This document shows, in pieces, positions 18,634 to 27,793 of a DNA stretch of 64,000 bases; the stretch's first letter is position 1, and each line of letters opens with the position of its first letter. The DNA comes from Rhodospirillales bacterium (GTDB lineage: Bacteria > Pseudomonadota > Alphaproteobacteria > Rhodospirillales > Magnetospirillaceae), in contig JACFNC010000012.1 in NCBI GenBank assembly GCA_019455065.1, positions 52,677-116,676 on the forward strand, read 5' to 3'. Below the pieces are notes generated by a model. That model was not told the DNA's origin, ran no database searches, and saw only the letters and a program-made list of their open reading frames with translations. The position numbers were made by a program, and so were the translations under genes.

Positions 18634-19620
18634 ATGGGGCGCGCCCTGCGCATCGCCACCTTCAATCTGGAGAATCTCGACGATCGGCCGCAGGGCGGCA
18701 TCGATTTCGCCGACCGCGTCGCCATCCTGCGCCCGCAGTTGCTGCGCCTGCGCGCCGACGTGCTGTGCCTGCAGGAGGTCAACGGGCGCGCCGACACGAA
18801 TCACGGGCCGCGCCGCCTGTCGGCCCTCGACAGTCTGATCGCCGGAACCGGCTACGAGGACTTTCACCGCGTCGTCAGCCTCAACCGCAAGGGCGAGCGG
18901 CCTTCGGACCGGCACAATCTGGTCATCCTGTCGCGCCTGCCGGTGCTGTCGCACCGTCAGGTCTGGCACGACCTCGTCGAACCGCCGAGCTACCGGCCCG
19001 TCACCGCTTCGCCGCGCCCCGATGCGATGGCGGTGGAATGGGACCGCCCGCTGCTGCACGCCGTGCTCGACCTTGGCGAGAGCCGGCGGTTGCACGTCGT
19101 CAACGTCCATCTGCGCGCGCCGCGCGCCGCCTTCCTGGCGGGACAAAAGGCCGGGCACGGGGTGTGGGCCAGCGTGGGCGGCTGGGCGGAGGGCTTCTTC
19201 CTGGCCACCGTGAAGCGGGCCGGACAGGCGTTGGAGGCGCGCCTCGTCGTCGACCGCATCTTCGACGAGGACCCCGGCGCGATGGTCATGGTGTGCGGCG
19301 ACTTCAATGCCGACGACCGCGAAACCCCGGTCCGCACCATTCGCGGCGACGAGGAGGACACGGCGAACGGCCATCTCGCCGCCCGCGTGCTGGTTCCGCT
19401 CGACCGCACCATTCCCGAGCCCCAACGCTATTCGGTCATCCACCACGGACGGCGGCTGATGCTCGATCACCTGCTCGCGTCGCGGCCGCTGCTCGGCTGG
19501 TACCGCGGCAGCGAGGTGCACAACGAGGCACTGGGCGACGAGCTTGTCTCGCCGGTCCTGGTGCGGGGATCGCCCGAAACATATCACGCGCCGGTGGTGG
19601 CCGAGTTCGAGTCGCCGTAG
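18634..19620 (+). CDS. Endonuclease/exonuclease/phosphatase family protein
   Basis: A 328-residue protein of the EEP (DNase I-like) superfamily. Family motifs in order: LRIATFNLENLDD (metal-binding Asn), DVLCLQEVNG (catalytic Glu), VVNVHLRAPR (His), VMVCGDFNADD (Asp/Asn) and MLDHLLAS with a C-terminal TYHAPVVAEF in place of the usual SDH. The last motif, where SDHxP is usual, reads YHAPV, which keeps the histidine. No signal peptide, so cytosolic. Substrate is unknown (nucleic acid, phosphoinositide-like or nucleotide). AGGGGA lies upstream of ATG 18634; the next gene starts 24 bases after the stop. Confidence 0.85.
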   Translation: MGRALRIATFNLENLDDRPQGGIDFADRVAILRPQLLRLRADVLCLQEVNGRADTNHGPRRLSALDSLIAGTGYEDFHRVVSLNRKGERPSDRHNLVILSRLPVLSHRQVWHDLVEPPSYRPVTASPRPDAMAVEWDRPLLHAVLDLGESRRLHVVNVHLRAPRAAFLAGQKAGHGVWASVGGWAEGFFLATVKRAGQALEARLVVDRIFDEDPGAMVMVCGDFNADDRETPVRTIRGDEEDTANGHLAARVLVPLDRTIPEPQRYSVIHHGRRLMLDHLLASRPLLGWYRGSEVHNEALGDELVSPVLVRGSPETYHAPVVAEFESP

Positions 19621-19644
19621 CCGCGCGAACGAGGGAGGAGCGCC

Positions 19645-20655
19645 ATGACGCCGCCGCCCGACCGATTTACCGGCAGTCTCGTCGGCCAATGCCTGGGCGA
19701 CGCCCTGGGCTTTCTCGTCGAAGGCGAGCCGCCCGAAATCTGCGCGGGCTACGTCCGCGACGTGGTGCTTCCCTGCCGGCTGCCGGGGCGAACGCGGAAT
19801 GCGTTCCGCTTCGGGCAGTACTCGGACGATTCGCAGATGGCGCGGGAGCTGATGCAGAGCTTCCTCGCCAGCGGCGGATTCGATCCGGCCGATTACGCGC
19901 GCCGCATCGCCGACCTGTTCGCCGAGAACCGCGTCGTCGGGTGTGGACGATCGACCGCCGAGGCGGCGGCGCGCCTTGCCGCCGGCGTGCCCTGGGATCG
20001 GGCGGGCACGCCGCCACCCAGCGCGGGCAACGGCAGCGCCATGCGGGCCGGCCCCGTGGGCCTGTTCTTCGCCGGGGCCCCCGACCTCGTGCGGGTGGCC
20101 GACGCGCAGGGGCGGATCACCCATGCCGACCGCCGCTGCTCGGCCGGCGCCGTCGCGATCGCCGGCGCGGTGGCCCTGGCGGCCCGCTGCAAGCGAATCG
20201 AACGCGAATCCTTCCTCGACACGCTGGACCAGTGGGTGATGGGGGTCGACGCGACGATGGCGTCCGCCCTGCGCCAGCTTGCCGACTGCCTGGAATTGCC
20301 GGAGGCCGAGGCCGCCGACCGTATCGCGCGCGCCGGCCTGCCTCCCGGCGTCGACGGTCACTGGCATGGCGGCATCTCGGGTTTCGTGGTCGGCAGCGTG
20401 CTGTGGGCGCTGTATGCGTTCCTGCGGAATACCGAGGATTATGTCGGGGCCATCGCGACCGCGATCTGGCCCGGGGGTGACGTCGACACCACGGCGGCGA
20501 TGGCCGGCGCCATCGCCGGCGCCCATCTCGGGCTGGCCGCCATTCCAGCCGATCTCGCCGGCCATCTCAACGACCGCGGCACCTGGGCGTACCGTGAACT
20601 GGTCGAACTGGCTGAGGCCTGCCATGCCCTTGCCGAGCGATCGCCGGGCCGGTGA
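19645..20655 (+). CDS. ADP-ribosylglycohydrolase family protein
   Basis: A 336-residue all-helical protein of the ADP-ribosylglycohydrolase (DraG/ARH) superfamily, which removes ADP-ribose from proteins or small molecules using two Mg/Mn ions. Metal-ligand motifs are visible: GDALGF near the N-terminus, QYSDDSQMAREL (TDDT-like), GNGSAMRAGPVGLFF, and GGDVDTTAAMAGAIAGA (the D-x-D-T-T site). It is not next to draT or nif genes, so it need not be the nitrogenase-activating DraG. Probably co-transcribed with the EEP gene 24 bases upstream, which hints at a shared role in phosphodiester or ADP-ribose metabolism. GGGAGGAG precedes the ATG. Confidence 0.87.
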   Translation: MTPPPDRFTGSLVGQCLGDALGFLVEGEPPEICAGYVRDVVLPCRLPGRTRNAFRFGQYSDDSQMARELMQSFLASGGFDPADYARRIADLFAENRVVGCGRSTAEAAARLAAGVPWDRAGTPPPSAGNGSAMRAGPVGLFFAGAPDLVRVADAQGRITHADRRCSAGAVAIAGAVALAARCKRIERESFLDTLDQWVMGVDATMASALRQLADCLELPEAEAADRIARAGLPPGVDGHWHGGISGFVVGSVLWALYAFLRNTEDYVGAIATAIWPGGDVDTTAAMAGAIAGAHLGLAAIPADLAGHLNDRGTWAYRELVELAEACHALAERSPGR

Positions 20656-20658
20656 TCC

Positions 20659-21357
20659 TTACGGCAGGTCGGCGAGCACGATCTCCGCCGGGCCGCCCAC
20701 GGCCTTGATGCGCACTTCCTTTTCCTCGGCGATGGCGGCACCGGAGCGCTCGGTCACCGTCACGCCGTTGACCATCACCGCACCGCGCGACGGCACCAGA
20801 TAGGCGCGCCGTCCGGCCGACGGGTGGACGACCTCGTGACCCTCGGCCAGCGTTGCGCCCAGGATCGCCGCGTCCTGATGGATGGGCAGGGCGTCGCCAT
20901 GTCCCTCGCGGCCCGAGGCGAGCGGCACCAGCTTCGCGGCGCGCTCTCCGGCGGGGAAGCGGCGGGTGCCCCAATGCGGCGGCACGCCCTTCTGCGCCGT
21001 CTCGATCCAGATCTGGAACAGGAGCGTGTCCTCGTCCTCCTGGTTGAACTCGGCGTGCCGGATGCCGCTTCCGGCGGACATCACCTGCACGTCGCCGGCG
21101 GCGGTGCGCCCCTTGTTGCCCAGGCTGTCCTCGTGGCTAATGGCGCCCTTGCGGACATAGGTGATGATCTCCATGTCGCGGTGCCCGTGCAGGGGAAAGC
21201 CGCTGCGGGCGCGGATGGTGTCGTCATTCCACACCCGCAGCAGCCCCCAGCCCATGCGCCGGGGGTCGTGGTATTCCGAAAAGCTGAAGTGATAGCGGGC
21301 GTGCAGCCAGTCGTTCCGGAACGTTCCAAGGCCGTCGAAGGGTCGGAGTTCGATCAT
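20659..21357 (-). CDS. Pirin family protein (YhhW-type)
   Basis: A 232-residue bicupin of the pirin family, which includes YhhW, a quercetin 2,3-dioxygenase in vitro. The N-terminal cupin is well conserved: FPLHGHRDMEIITYVRKGAI with metal-binding histidines and the following GDVQVMSAGSGIRHAEFN. The iron-binding set of three His and one Glu is intact. It starts 1 base after the wrbA stop, forming a two-gene operon with wrbA, a common alphaproteobacterial pairing thought to respond to quinone or electrophile stress. Confidence 0.91.
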   Translation of the reverse strand: MIELRPFDGLGTFRNDWLHARYHFSFSEYHDPRRMGWGLLRVWNDDTIRARSGFPLHGHRDMEIITYVRKGAISHEDSLGNKGRTAAGDVQVMSAGSGIRHAEFNQEDEDTLLFQIWIETAQKGVPPHWGTRRFPAGERAAKLVPLASGREGHGDALPIHQDAAILGATLAEGHEVVHPSAGRRAYLVPSRGAVMVNGVTVTERSGAAIAEEKEVRIKAVGGPAEIVLADLP

Positions 21358-21358
21358 G

Positions 21359-21958
21359 TCATCCTCGCAACTTGTCGGCGATCGCCGTGAGATGGCGGGC
21401 CTGGAAGCGCATCAGCTCGAGTTCGTTGGCGCTGGGCCGGCGCGAGCCGTCGCCTCCGGCGATGGTGCTGGCGCCATAGGGGCTGCCGCCCGAGATCTCG
21501 TCCATGGTCATCTGGCCCTTGGCGCTGTAGGGCAGGCCGACGACGACCATGCCGAGATGCAACAGGGTGGTGTGAAACGAGGTGATGGTCGTTTCCTGCC
21601 CGCCATGCTGGGTGTTGCTGCTCGTGAACACGCCGCCCGGCTTGCCGATCAGGGCGCCGCTCAGCCACAGCTTGCCGGTCTGGTCGAGGAAGTTGCGCAT
21701 CTGCCCCGTCATGTTGCCGAAACGGGTCGGCGAGCCGAACAGGATGCCGTCGTAGTCGGCCAGTTCGTCGGGGCTTGCAACGGGGGCCGGCTGGTCCAGC
21801 TTGACGCCGGCCTTCTCGGCCACGTCGCGCGGCATGGTCTCGGGAACGCGCTTGAGAACCGCCTCGCCACCCGCTTCGCGGACGCCTTCGGCCGCCTCCT
21901 GGGCCATCCGCTCGATGTGGCCGTAACTGCTGTGATAGAGGACGAGAATGCGAGCCAT
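21359..21958 (-). CDS. wrbA: NAD(P)H:quinone oxidoreductase WrbA
   Basis: A 199-residue flavodoxin-like protein that reduces quinones by two electrons, avoiding semiquinone radicals. The FMN phosphate loop is [34 protein letters not shown] and [13 protein letters not shown] are WrbA hallmarks, as is the [17 protein letters not shown] tail. First gene of the wrbA-pirin operon and divergent from a LysR regulator, which probably controls it. A 111-base intergenic region contains a palindrome at 22017-22046. Confidence 0.94.
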   Translation of the reverse strand: MARILVLYHSSYGHIERMAQEAAEGVREAGGEAVLKRVPETMPRDVAEKAGVKLDQPAPVASPDELADYDGILFGSPTRFGNMTGQMRNFLDQTGKLWLSGALIGKPGGVFTSSNTQHGGQETTITSFHTTLLHLGMVVVGLPYSAKGQMTMDEISGGSPYGASTIAGGDGSRRPSANELELMRFQARHLTAIADKLRG

Positions 21959-22016
21959 AAATCACCTTTCTGCGTGAGGTCGAACGTTCCACTGATATGA
22001 TTGAGGCATCCATCTA

Positions 22017-22046
22017 GACAATTACCTATGTAGGAATAGGATTGTC
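22017..22046. promoter_or_regulatory. Palindromic operator candidate between wrbA and its LysR regulator
   Basis: GACAAT (22017-22022) and ATTGTC (22041-22046) form perfect 6-base arms around an 18-base centre that itself contains CCTA-TG-TAGG. LysR regulators bind such dyads next to divergent promoters. The placement, 24 bases before the lysR start and 59 before wrbA, fits autorepression with control of wrbA. The site is inferred from symmetry alone. Confidence 0.5.
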
Positions 22047-22069
22047 TCGATATAGGAAACGGTAAGCGC

Positions 22070-22990
22070 ATGGACGCATTGGCCGGCATGGCGGTGTACG
22101 CCAAGGTCGTCGAGGCTCACGGATTCTCCGCGGCGGCCCGCGAACTGGGAATGTCCAAATCGGCGGTCAGCAAGCAGGTGGCGGCATTGGAGGCCCGGCT
22201 TGGCGCCCGCCTTCTCAATCGCACCACCCGCCGGCTCAGCCTCACCGACGCCGGCGCGGTGTTTCACGATCGCTGCCTGCGGCTGCTCGCCGATGCCGAG
22301 GAGGCGGCGGCCGCGGTCGGCAGCCTTCAGGCCGAGCCGCGCGGCCTGCTGCGGGTGAACGCGCCGATGAGCTTCGGCATCCTGCACCTTGCCCCGGCGG
22401 TGCCGGAGTTCGCCGCCCGCCATCCCGACATCACGGTCGATCTGACCCTCAACGACCGCGTCGTCGACCTGGTCGAAGAGGGTTACGACGTGGCGGTACG
22501 CATCGCGCGCCTGCCTGATTCGACGCTGGTGGCGCGCCGCCTCGCGCCCAGCCGGCGGCTGCTCTGCGCGTCGCCGGACTATCTTGCCCGGCACGGCGTT
22601 CCGCAGCGACCGGCCGATCTCAAGGGGCACAACTGCCTGCTCTACACCAGCGCCACCACGCGGCCCGAGGACTGGCGCTTCACGGGGCCGGACGGCGAGG
22701 TCTCGGTGCGGGTGTCGGGCACTTTGCGCGCCAACAACGGCGACGTCCTGCGCGCCGCCGCCGTTGCCGGCCTCGGCCTCGCCCTTCTGCCCAGCTTCCT
22801 TGCCGGGCCCGACCTCTGCGCCGGCCGGCTGCGGGCGGTGATGCCCGACTATGGCGATGACGGCGGGGCGGTGTATGCCGTCTACCCCGGCGGCCGCTAC
22901 CTCTCGGCCAAGGTGCGGGCGTTCGTCGATTTCCTGGCGGCGCGGTTCGGACCGCGGCCGTACTGGGAGCCGGAAGCGCCTTCCGAATGA
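22070..22990 (+). CDS. LysR family transcriptional regulator
   Basis: A 306-residue LysR-type regulator. The N-terminal winged helix-turn-helix is VVEAHGFSAAARELGMSKSAVSKQ, with LLNRTTRRLSLTDAG next. The substrate-binding domain follows (GLLRVNAPMSFGILHLAP to the end) and resembles the CrgA/DhcR-like group in which relatives sense quinones or aromatics. Divergent from wrbA-pirin, which is the usual arrangement for a regulator of that operon. Convergent with the next gene, with 26 bases between stops. Confidence 0.92.
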   Translation: MDALAGMAVYAKVVEAHGFSAAARELGMSKSAVSKQVAALEARLGARLLNRTTRRLSLTDAGAVFHDRCLRLLADAEEAAAAVGSLQAEPRGLLRVNAPMSFGILHLAPAVPEFAARHPDITVDLTLNDRVVDLVEEGYDVAVRIARLPDSTLVARRLAPSRRLLCASPDYLARHGVPQRPADLKGHNCLLYTSATTRPEDWRFTGPDGEVSVRVSGTLRANNGDVLRAAAVAGLGLALLPSFLAGPDLCAGRLRAVMPDYGDDGGAVYAVYPGGRYLSAKVRAFVDFLAARFGPRPYWEPEAPSE

Positions 22991-23016
22991 TGGTCGTTCA
23001 GCGCGGCGCCCCGGTC

Positions 23017-25077
23017 CTACCGCCCCTCGCGCCACCACGCCATCACCAGGCCGCCGACGCCCAGCAGGAGCAGCAGGGGGGCGGGCAGCAGCGGCAGGTC
23101 GCGCACGGCGGTCACCAAGTACTCGCGATTGGCGTTCAGACCCCACCAGCCGCGGCCGACGGCGGCGCGGTCGGAGCCCACCTGGCGGAAGTCTGGAGCG
23201 CCCTCGGAGGCCAGCCAGCGCAGGCCGCCGCCGCTGGCCTCGACCACCGGCTTCAGGCGATCCGGCGTGGCCGGCAGCTCGGCCATCTCGATCGGATTGA
23301 GGCTGCCGGCGGCGGCGACGGCGGTGCGGCTGCCGTCGGTCACCCGATAGAGACCGCTCTGGTCGATGGTCAGGGCGGCGACGGCGCGGCCGTCGTCCTG
23401 TTCGCTCAGGCGGACGCGACGCTCGCGCCCGTCGGGCAGGGTGACGGTGGCTTCGGGCGGCCCCGGTTCGAGACTGCGCCGCTCGATGTGGAGTTGCTGG
23501 CCGCGCACCTCGGCGCGCAGCACGTCCTCCTCGAGCGCCGGCTCCTTCATCAGCCAGTGGGCCAGCCGCCGCAGCAGCTCGCCCTGCGGTCCGCCGCCCT
23601 CGAAGCCGCGCGACCACAGCCAGATGGTGTCGCTGAGGATCTGCGCCACCCGCCCCTCGCCGACATGATCGAGGATCAGCAGCGGCATGTCCGCGGCGCC
23701 GGTCATCACCGTGACGCCGCTGCGCTGTTCGGTGACCACCTGGCGCAGCCAGCGGCCCCAGACCGGCGGATCGCTTTCGGCTCCGGGCAGGCCGGCGGTG
23801 ACCGGATGGCGTTTGCCGAGGTCGGTGATCCGGGGCACGAATCCTTCGGCCAGCGGGTCCCCCCCCGGGGTCGCGGGCAGGACGTTCTCGATCGGCGTTA
23901 CGCTCAGATTGAAGGGGTCGTTGAACTCCGGTCCCACCGCCATCAGCAGGGCGCCGCCGCGGCGCACGTAGTTGACGATGTTGTCGTAGTAGTCCAGCGG
24001 CATCATCACGCGGCGCCGATAGCGGTCGAAGATGATCAGGTCGAAATCGTCGAGTTTTTCCTCGAACAGCTCGCGGATCGGAAACGAGATCAGGGCCAGC
24101 TCGCGCAGCGGCGTGGCGTCGTCCTTTTCCGGCGGCCGCAGGATGGTGAAGTGGACGAGGTCGACCGATGGGTCGGCCTTCAGCAGATTGCGCCACGTCC
24201 GCTCGCCGGGGTGCGGCTCGCCCGACACCAGCAGCACGCGCAGCCGGTCACGCACCCCATTGACCGTCAGCGCGGCGCGGTTGTTGGCGAGGCTGAGCTC
24301 GTTCGCGCCCGCCGCCGCCTCGAGCTCCAGCACCGAGACGCCGCCATGGGTGATGGGCACCGAGACGTAACGGCTGGCGTTCAGCGGCAGGTCGAACCCC
24401 GCCGGTTGGCCGCCGTCGCGGCGCATGGTCACCCGCGCGCTGCCGGCGGCGCCCGGGTCCTCGACCCGCAGGCGCAGCCGCACGCTGTCGCCGACGATGC
24501 CGAAGCTGGGCGCCTGTTCGACGATCAACCGCCGGTCGCGCTCGCCCGGCTGGCCGGTCAACAGCACGTGAACCGGGGCGCCGACGTCTGCGGGGGCGCC
24601 CTCGGGCACGTCGTGAACCTGGCCGTCGGTGATCAGCACTGCGCCGGCCAGGCGGCGGCGCGGCACGTCGCCAAGGGCGCGCCGCAGGGCGCCGTACAGC
24701 TCCGTGCCCTCGTCCTGGCCAAGCCCCGGGCGAAGGCGCTCGACCCGCACCTCGAGATTGGGCAGCCGCGCCAGTCGTTCCTGCACGGCACGCAGGGCCG
24801 CCTCGGTCTGGGCGCGGCGCTCCCCCACCGTCTGGCTGAGGCTGTCGTCCACCAGCACCACCGCCACATCGTCGAGCGGCGTGCGCTCCTCGCCGGCCAG
24901 ACGGGGGTTGAGCAGCGCCAGCACAAGGACCAGCAGGGGCAGCAGGCGCCACCACGCGCCGCGCGCGCGGCGGGCGATGGCCACCGCGGCCAGCCCGAAG
25001 GCGAGCGCAGCCGGCACCGCGATGGCCGGCCACGGCACCAGGGGCGCCAGTACCAGATCCGGGATCGCCCAGGTCAT
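23017..25077 (-). CDS. Membrane protein with von Willebrand/glutamine-amidotransferase-like domains (MoxR operon)
   Basis: A 686-residue membrane protein. Two N-terminal helices (about 5-60) and one C-terminal helix (LLPAPLLLLLGVGGLVMAWW) flank a large periplasmic or cytoplasmic part. Residues around 70-200 (VAVVLVDDSLSQTVGERRAQ) have a vWA-like fold pattern, and the middle has RVLLVSGEPHPGERTW with LIIFDRYRRRVMMPLDYYDN and YVRRGGALLMAVGPE, a class I glutamine amidotransferase-like (COG5426) module lacking an obvious catalytic Cys. Its ATG overlaps the stop of the preceding gene (ATGA). The last gene in the moxR operon; function unknown, perhaps cell-envelope stress or metal-chelatase-like complex assembly. 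Confidence 0.8.
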   Translation of the reverse strand: MTWAIPDLVLAPLVPWPAIAVPAALAFGLAAVAIARRARGAWWRLLPLLVLVLALLNPRLAGEERTPLDDVAVVLVDDSLSQTVGERRAQTEAALRAVQERLARLPNLEVRVERLRPGLGQDEGTELYGALRRALGDVPRRRLAGAVLITDGQVHDVPEGAPADVGAPVHVLLTGQPGERDRRLIVEQAPSFGIVGDSVRLRLRVEDPGAAGSARVTMRRDGGQPAGFDLPLNASRYVSVPITHGGVSVLELEAAAGANELSLANNRAALTVNGVRDRLRVLLVSGEPHPGERTWRNLLKADPSVDLVHFTILRPPEKDDATPLRELALISFPIRELFEEKLDDFDLIIFDRYRRRVMMPLDYYDNIVNYVRRGGALLMAVGPEFNDPFNLSVTPIENVLPATPGGDPLAEGFVPRITDLGKRHPVTAGLPGAESDPPVWGRWLRQVVTEQRSGVTVMTGAADMPLLILDHVGEGRVAQILSDTIWLWSRGFEGGGPQGELLRRLAHWLMKEPALEEDVLRAEVRGQQLHIERRSLEPGPPEATVTLPDGRERRVRLSEQDDGRAVAALTIDQSGLYRVTDGSRTAVAAAGSLNPIEMAELPATPDRLKPVVEASGGGLRWLASEGAPDFRQVGSDRAAVGRGWWGLNANREYLVTAVRDLPLLPAPLLLLLGVGGLVMAWWREGR

Positions 25078-27791
25078 CGGCCGAGGCGCTCCAGAATGGC
25101 CGGCAGATGCACCTGGTCGGCCTTGTAGTTGCCGGTCAGCGCGTACATCACCAGGTTGACGCCGAAGCGGAAGGCCATCTCGCGCTGCGCCTCGCCGCCC
25201 GGCACCACGGCGAACATGGGGCGCCCCTGGGGATCGATGGCCCACGCCGCCGCCCATTGATGGGGCCCGATCACCACCGACGAGACGCCGTCATTGGCCT
25301 GGCTCTCGATGCGCTCGACCCATACCGTGCCGCCGGCGTAGCGTCCCGGCAGGTCGCGCAGCAGGTAGAACGCGCGGGTGAGCACATGGTCGCTGGTGAC
25401 CGGGCCCAGTTCGGGAATGACCAGCCCTTCCGTCAGCTGTTTCAGGCGTTCGGCGCCGACTCCGCCGCCTTGATAGGGGTCCGCCCGTTCGCCGCGACCG
25501 CCGGTGTCGAACAGGATCATTCCGCCGTTGCGCAGAAAATCGTTCAGCTTGGCCTGGGCCGCAGGTGAGGGAACGGGCTGGCTGGCCGTCACCGGCCAGT
25601 AAAGCAGGGGAAAGAACATCAAGGGGTCGCGCTCGACGTCGACGCCCACCGGCTCGCCCAGCACGGCCGTGCTGCGCTGACCGATCACCCTGCTCAGGCC
25701 GTCGAGCCCGGCCCGGCTCATCTCGTCGACCGCGGCGTCGCCGGTACGGACATAGGCGAGCCGCGTTTCCAGCGCCGCCGCCAGGGCGAAGGCGTCGTCG
25801 GTTTGCGCCCGCGCCGCCGGTGGGGCGAGGACGATCAGCAGCCCCGCGGCCGCCGCCGTCGCGGCGCCCCGCCACAGCAGCCCGCGCAGCCTGAGGCCGA
25901 TCGCCATGTCCATGGCGAGGAGCATCAGCGCGGCGGCGAATAGCCAGGGGCGGAGATCGATTTCCTGGCGAACGTCGCTGAGCACCGCGCGCTCGGCCCC
26001 GGACGGCACCGCCAGCGGCCGCAGTTCGCCCACCGACGGCGACAGGTTGAGCGCCCGCCGCGTCGCGTCGTTGCCGTAGAATCCGGGCGGATGGCGCGGT
26101 CCCGGAACAATCTCTGCAAACGCGCCCGCGGCGATGGGTCCGGCTCCGGCCAAGGGCGAGGTCAGCCGTCCGAAGCCGTCCATCACCTCGATCGGGGGCA
26201 GCGAGCCGCCGCCGGCGTCGCCGGCCACGCCCCGGCTCAAGGCGACCAGGCGGCGCAGCATGTCGACGAACAGGCCGGACATGGCGACGTTGCTCCATTG
26301 CGGGCTGGCCGTCGTGTGCATCAGCACCAGCCAGCCCTTGCCGCGCCTCTCGGCCGTCACCAGCGGCGTTCCGTCGGCGAGCCGCGCCCAGGTCTTGGCG
26401 TCGAGTTCGATTTCCGGTTCGGCCAGCACCTGGGCCGTGACCCGCACCTCGGCGGGCGGCGTCAGGCCCGCGAACGGGCTGGAGCCCGGGAAGGGGGCCA
26501 GCGGCATGGGTTCGGTCCACGACATCGCACCCCCCAGCATGCGCCCGCCGCCGCGCAACCGCACGGGCAGCAGGTCGTCGGGGCTGCGCGCCAGATGCGG
26601 GCCGGCGAAGCGCACCAGCAGGCCGCCTTCGTCGATCCACTCGCGAAGCCGGTCGACGTCGCTTGCCGGAAGGTGGCTGGCGTCGGCCAGCAGGGCGACC
26701 GCCAGGGGGCGCCCCAGAAGCTCGGCGACCGAGCCCTCGCGCAGTTCGGCATAGGGCTCCAGCGCCTTGGCGAAATAGTGGAGGTCGCTTAGCAGTGGGG
26801 TTGCGCGCGTCTCCGGATCCCCCCCGATCAGGCCGACCGGGCGCCTGCGCCAGCGCTCGTCGACCAGCACCGACGCGGCAGCCGTCTCCTCGCCTTCGAC
26901 GTCGATGCGGGCGACGCGGTTGCGCAGTTCGGTGGGCAGGTCGAACTTGGCCGTGGCCCGGCTGCTTCCGTCCGCCAGCGTGACCTGGGTGCGGGCAAGG
27001 CCGCGGCCGCTTCCGTCGCTGGCCTTCAGCCAAAGTGTTTCGGTGCCCGTGGTGCCGGCCCGGCGCACCATGGGCGCCAGCGCGCTGTCGCCGGCGGCTG
27101 GCGGGAGCAGCAGGCGGGGCAGGGCGCCCGGCGGCTCGGTGAAGACGCGCAGGCGGCCATAGGTCTGCAATCGGGCGGCGAACTCGCGCGCCGCCGGGTC
27201 GTCCAGGCCGTCGCTGAGCCACACCACGCTGGCCGCCGGCGGCCGTGCCAGGGTCGCCAGCGCGGCGGCGGCGGACTGCCGGTCGGTCCCCCAGGCCTTG
27301 GGCGCCAGGGCCTGCACCGCGGCGCGGGCGTCCCTGGCCGACAGCGGCCCGATGGGCGTGATCGGCCCGCCGTCCACCGGCGCCGCCGTGGTCAGCACGG
27401 CGACCGGCCGCTCGGCCCGCTCGGCCTCGTCGAGCAGGGCGTCGAGCACGGTTTGGCGCGCCGCCCAGTTGCGCGCCGCCGCCCACCCGTCGTCCAGGGC
27501 AATCAGCAGCAAGCCGCCGGCCGCTTTGGTGCGCGAGGCGTTGATCAGGGGATGGGCGACCGCCAGGATCACCAGCAGCGCCAGCAGCATGCGCAGCAAG
27601 ACCAGCCACAGCGGCGTCCGGGCCGGCGTCTGTTCGCGCGAACTCAGCCCGAACAGAAGGCGGATGGCGGGAAATCTCACGACGCGCGGCGACGGCGGCG
27701 TCACCCTCAGCAGCCACCAGAGAAGCGGCAAAATCGCCGCCGCGAGCAGTGCCCAGGGGGCGACGAGGGACAGGGGGCCGAAGCTCAGCAT
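25074..27791 (-). CDS. DUF4159 protein with BatA-type N-terminus
   Basis: A 905-residue membrane protein. The N-terminal 90 residues (FGPLSLVAPWALLAAAILPL, then a second helix at LVLLRMLLALLVILAVAHPL) match the BatA N-terminal domain (TIGR02226). A vWA-like segment follows (LLIALDDGWAAARNWAARQT; VVWLSDGLDDP). Two more helices near residues 630-680 precede the C-terminal DUF4159 domain (LAYVRTGDAAVDEMSRAGLD, PLLYWPVTAS, GGMILFDTGGRGERADPYQG). ATG 27791 lies 2 bases after the DUF58 stop; the much longer open frame upstream is a frame-shifted shadow. It links Aerotolerance-type Bat proteins with DUF4159, typical of alphaproteobacterial MoxR operons. Confidence 0.85.
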   Translation of the reverse strand: MLSFGPLSLVAPWALLAAAILPLLWWLLRVTPPSPRVVRFPAIRLLFGLSSREQTPARTPLWLVLLRMLLALLVILAVAHPLINASRTKAAGGLLLIALDDGWAAARNWAARQTVLDALLDEAERAERPVAVLTTAAPVDGGPITPIGPLSARDARAAVQALAPKAWGTDRQSAAAALATLARPPAASVVWLSDGLDDPAAREFAARLQTYGRLRVFTEPPGALPRLLLPPAAGDSALAPMVRRAGTTGTETLWLKASDGSGRGLARTQVTLADGSSRATAKFDLPTELRNRVARIDVEGEETAAASVLVDERWRRRPVGLIGGDPETRATPLLSDLHYFAKALEPYAELREGSVAELLGRPLAVALLADASHLPASDVDRLREWIDEGGLLVRFAGPHLARSPDDLLPVRLRGGGRMLGGAMSWTEPMPLAPFPGSSPFAGLTPPAEVRVTAQVLAEPEIELDAKTWARLADGTPLVTAERRGKGWLVLMHTTASPQWSNVAMSGLFVDMLRRLVALSRGVAGDAGGGSLPPIEVMDGFGRLTSPLAGAGPIAAGAFAEIVPGPRHPPGFYGNDATRRALNLSPSVGELRPLAVPSGAERAVLSDVRQEIDLRPWLFAAALMLLAMDMAIGLRLRGLLWRGAATAAAAGLLIVLAPPAARAQTDDAFALAAALETRLAYVRTGDAAVDEMSRAGLDGLSRVIGQRSTAVLGEPVGVDVERDPLMFFPLLYWPVTASQPVPSPAAQAKLNDFLRNGGMILFDTGGRGERADPYQGGGVGAERLKQLTEGLVIPELGPVTSDHVLTRAFYLLRDLPGRYAGGTVWVERIESQANDGVSSVVIGPHQWAAAWAIDPQGRPMFAVVPGGEAQREMAFRFGVNLVMYALTGNYKADQVHLPAILERLGR

Positions 27792-27793
27792 GG

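Noticed and set aside
19645..20655. Calling the ADP-ribosylglycohydrolase nitrogenase-specific draG
   Set aside because: There is no draT or nif neighbour and the metal motif is SDDSQM rather than the usual DraG TDDT form, so only the superfamily is supported.
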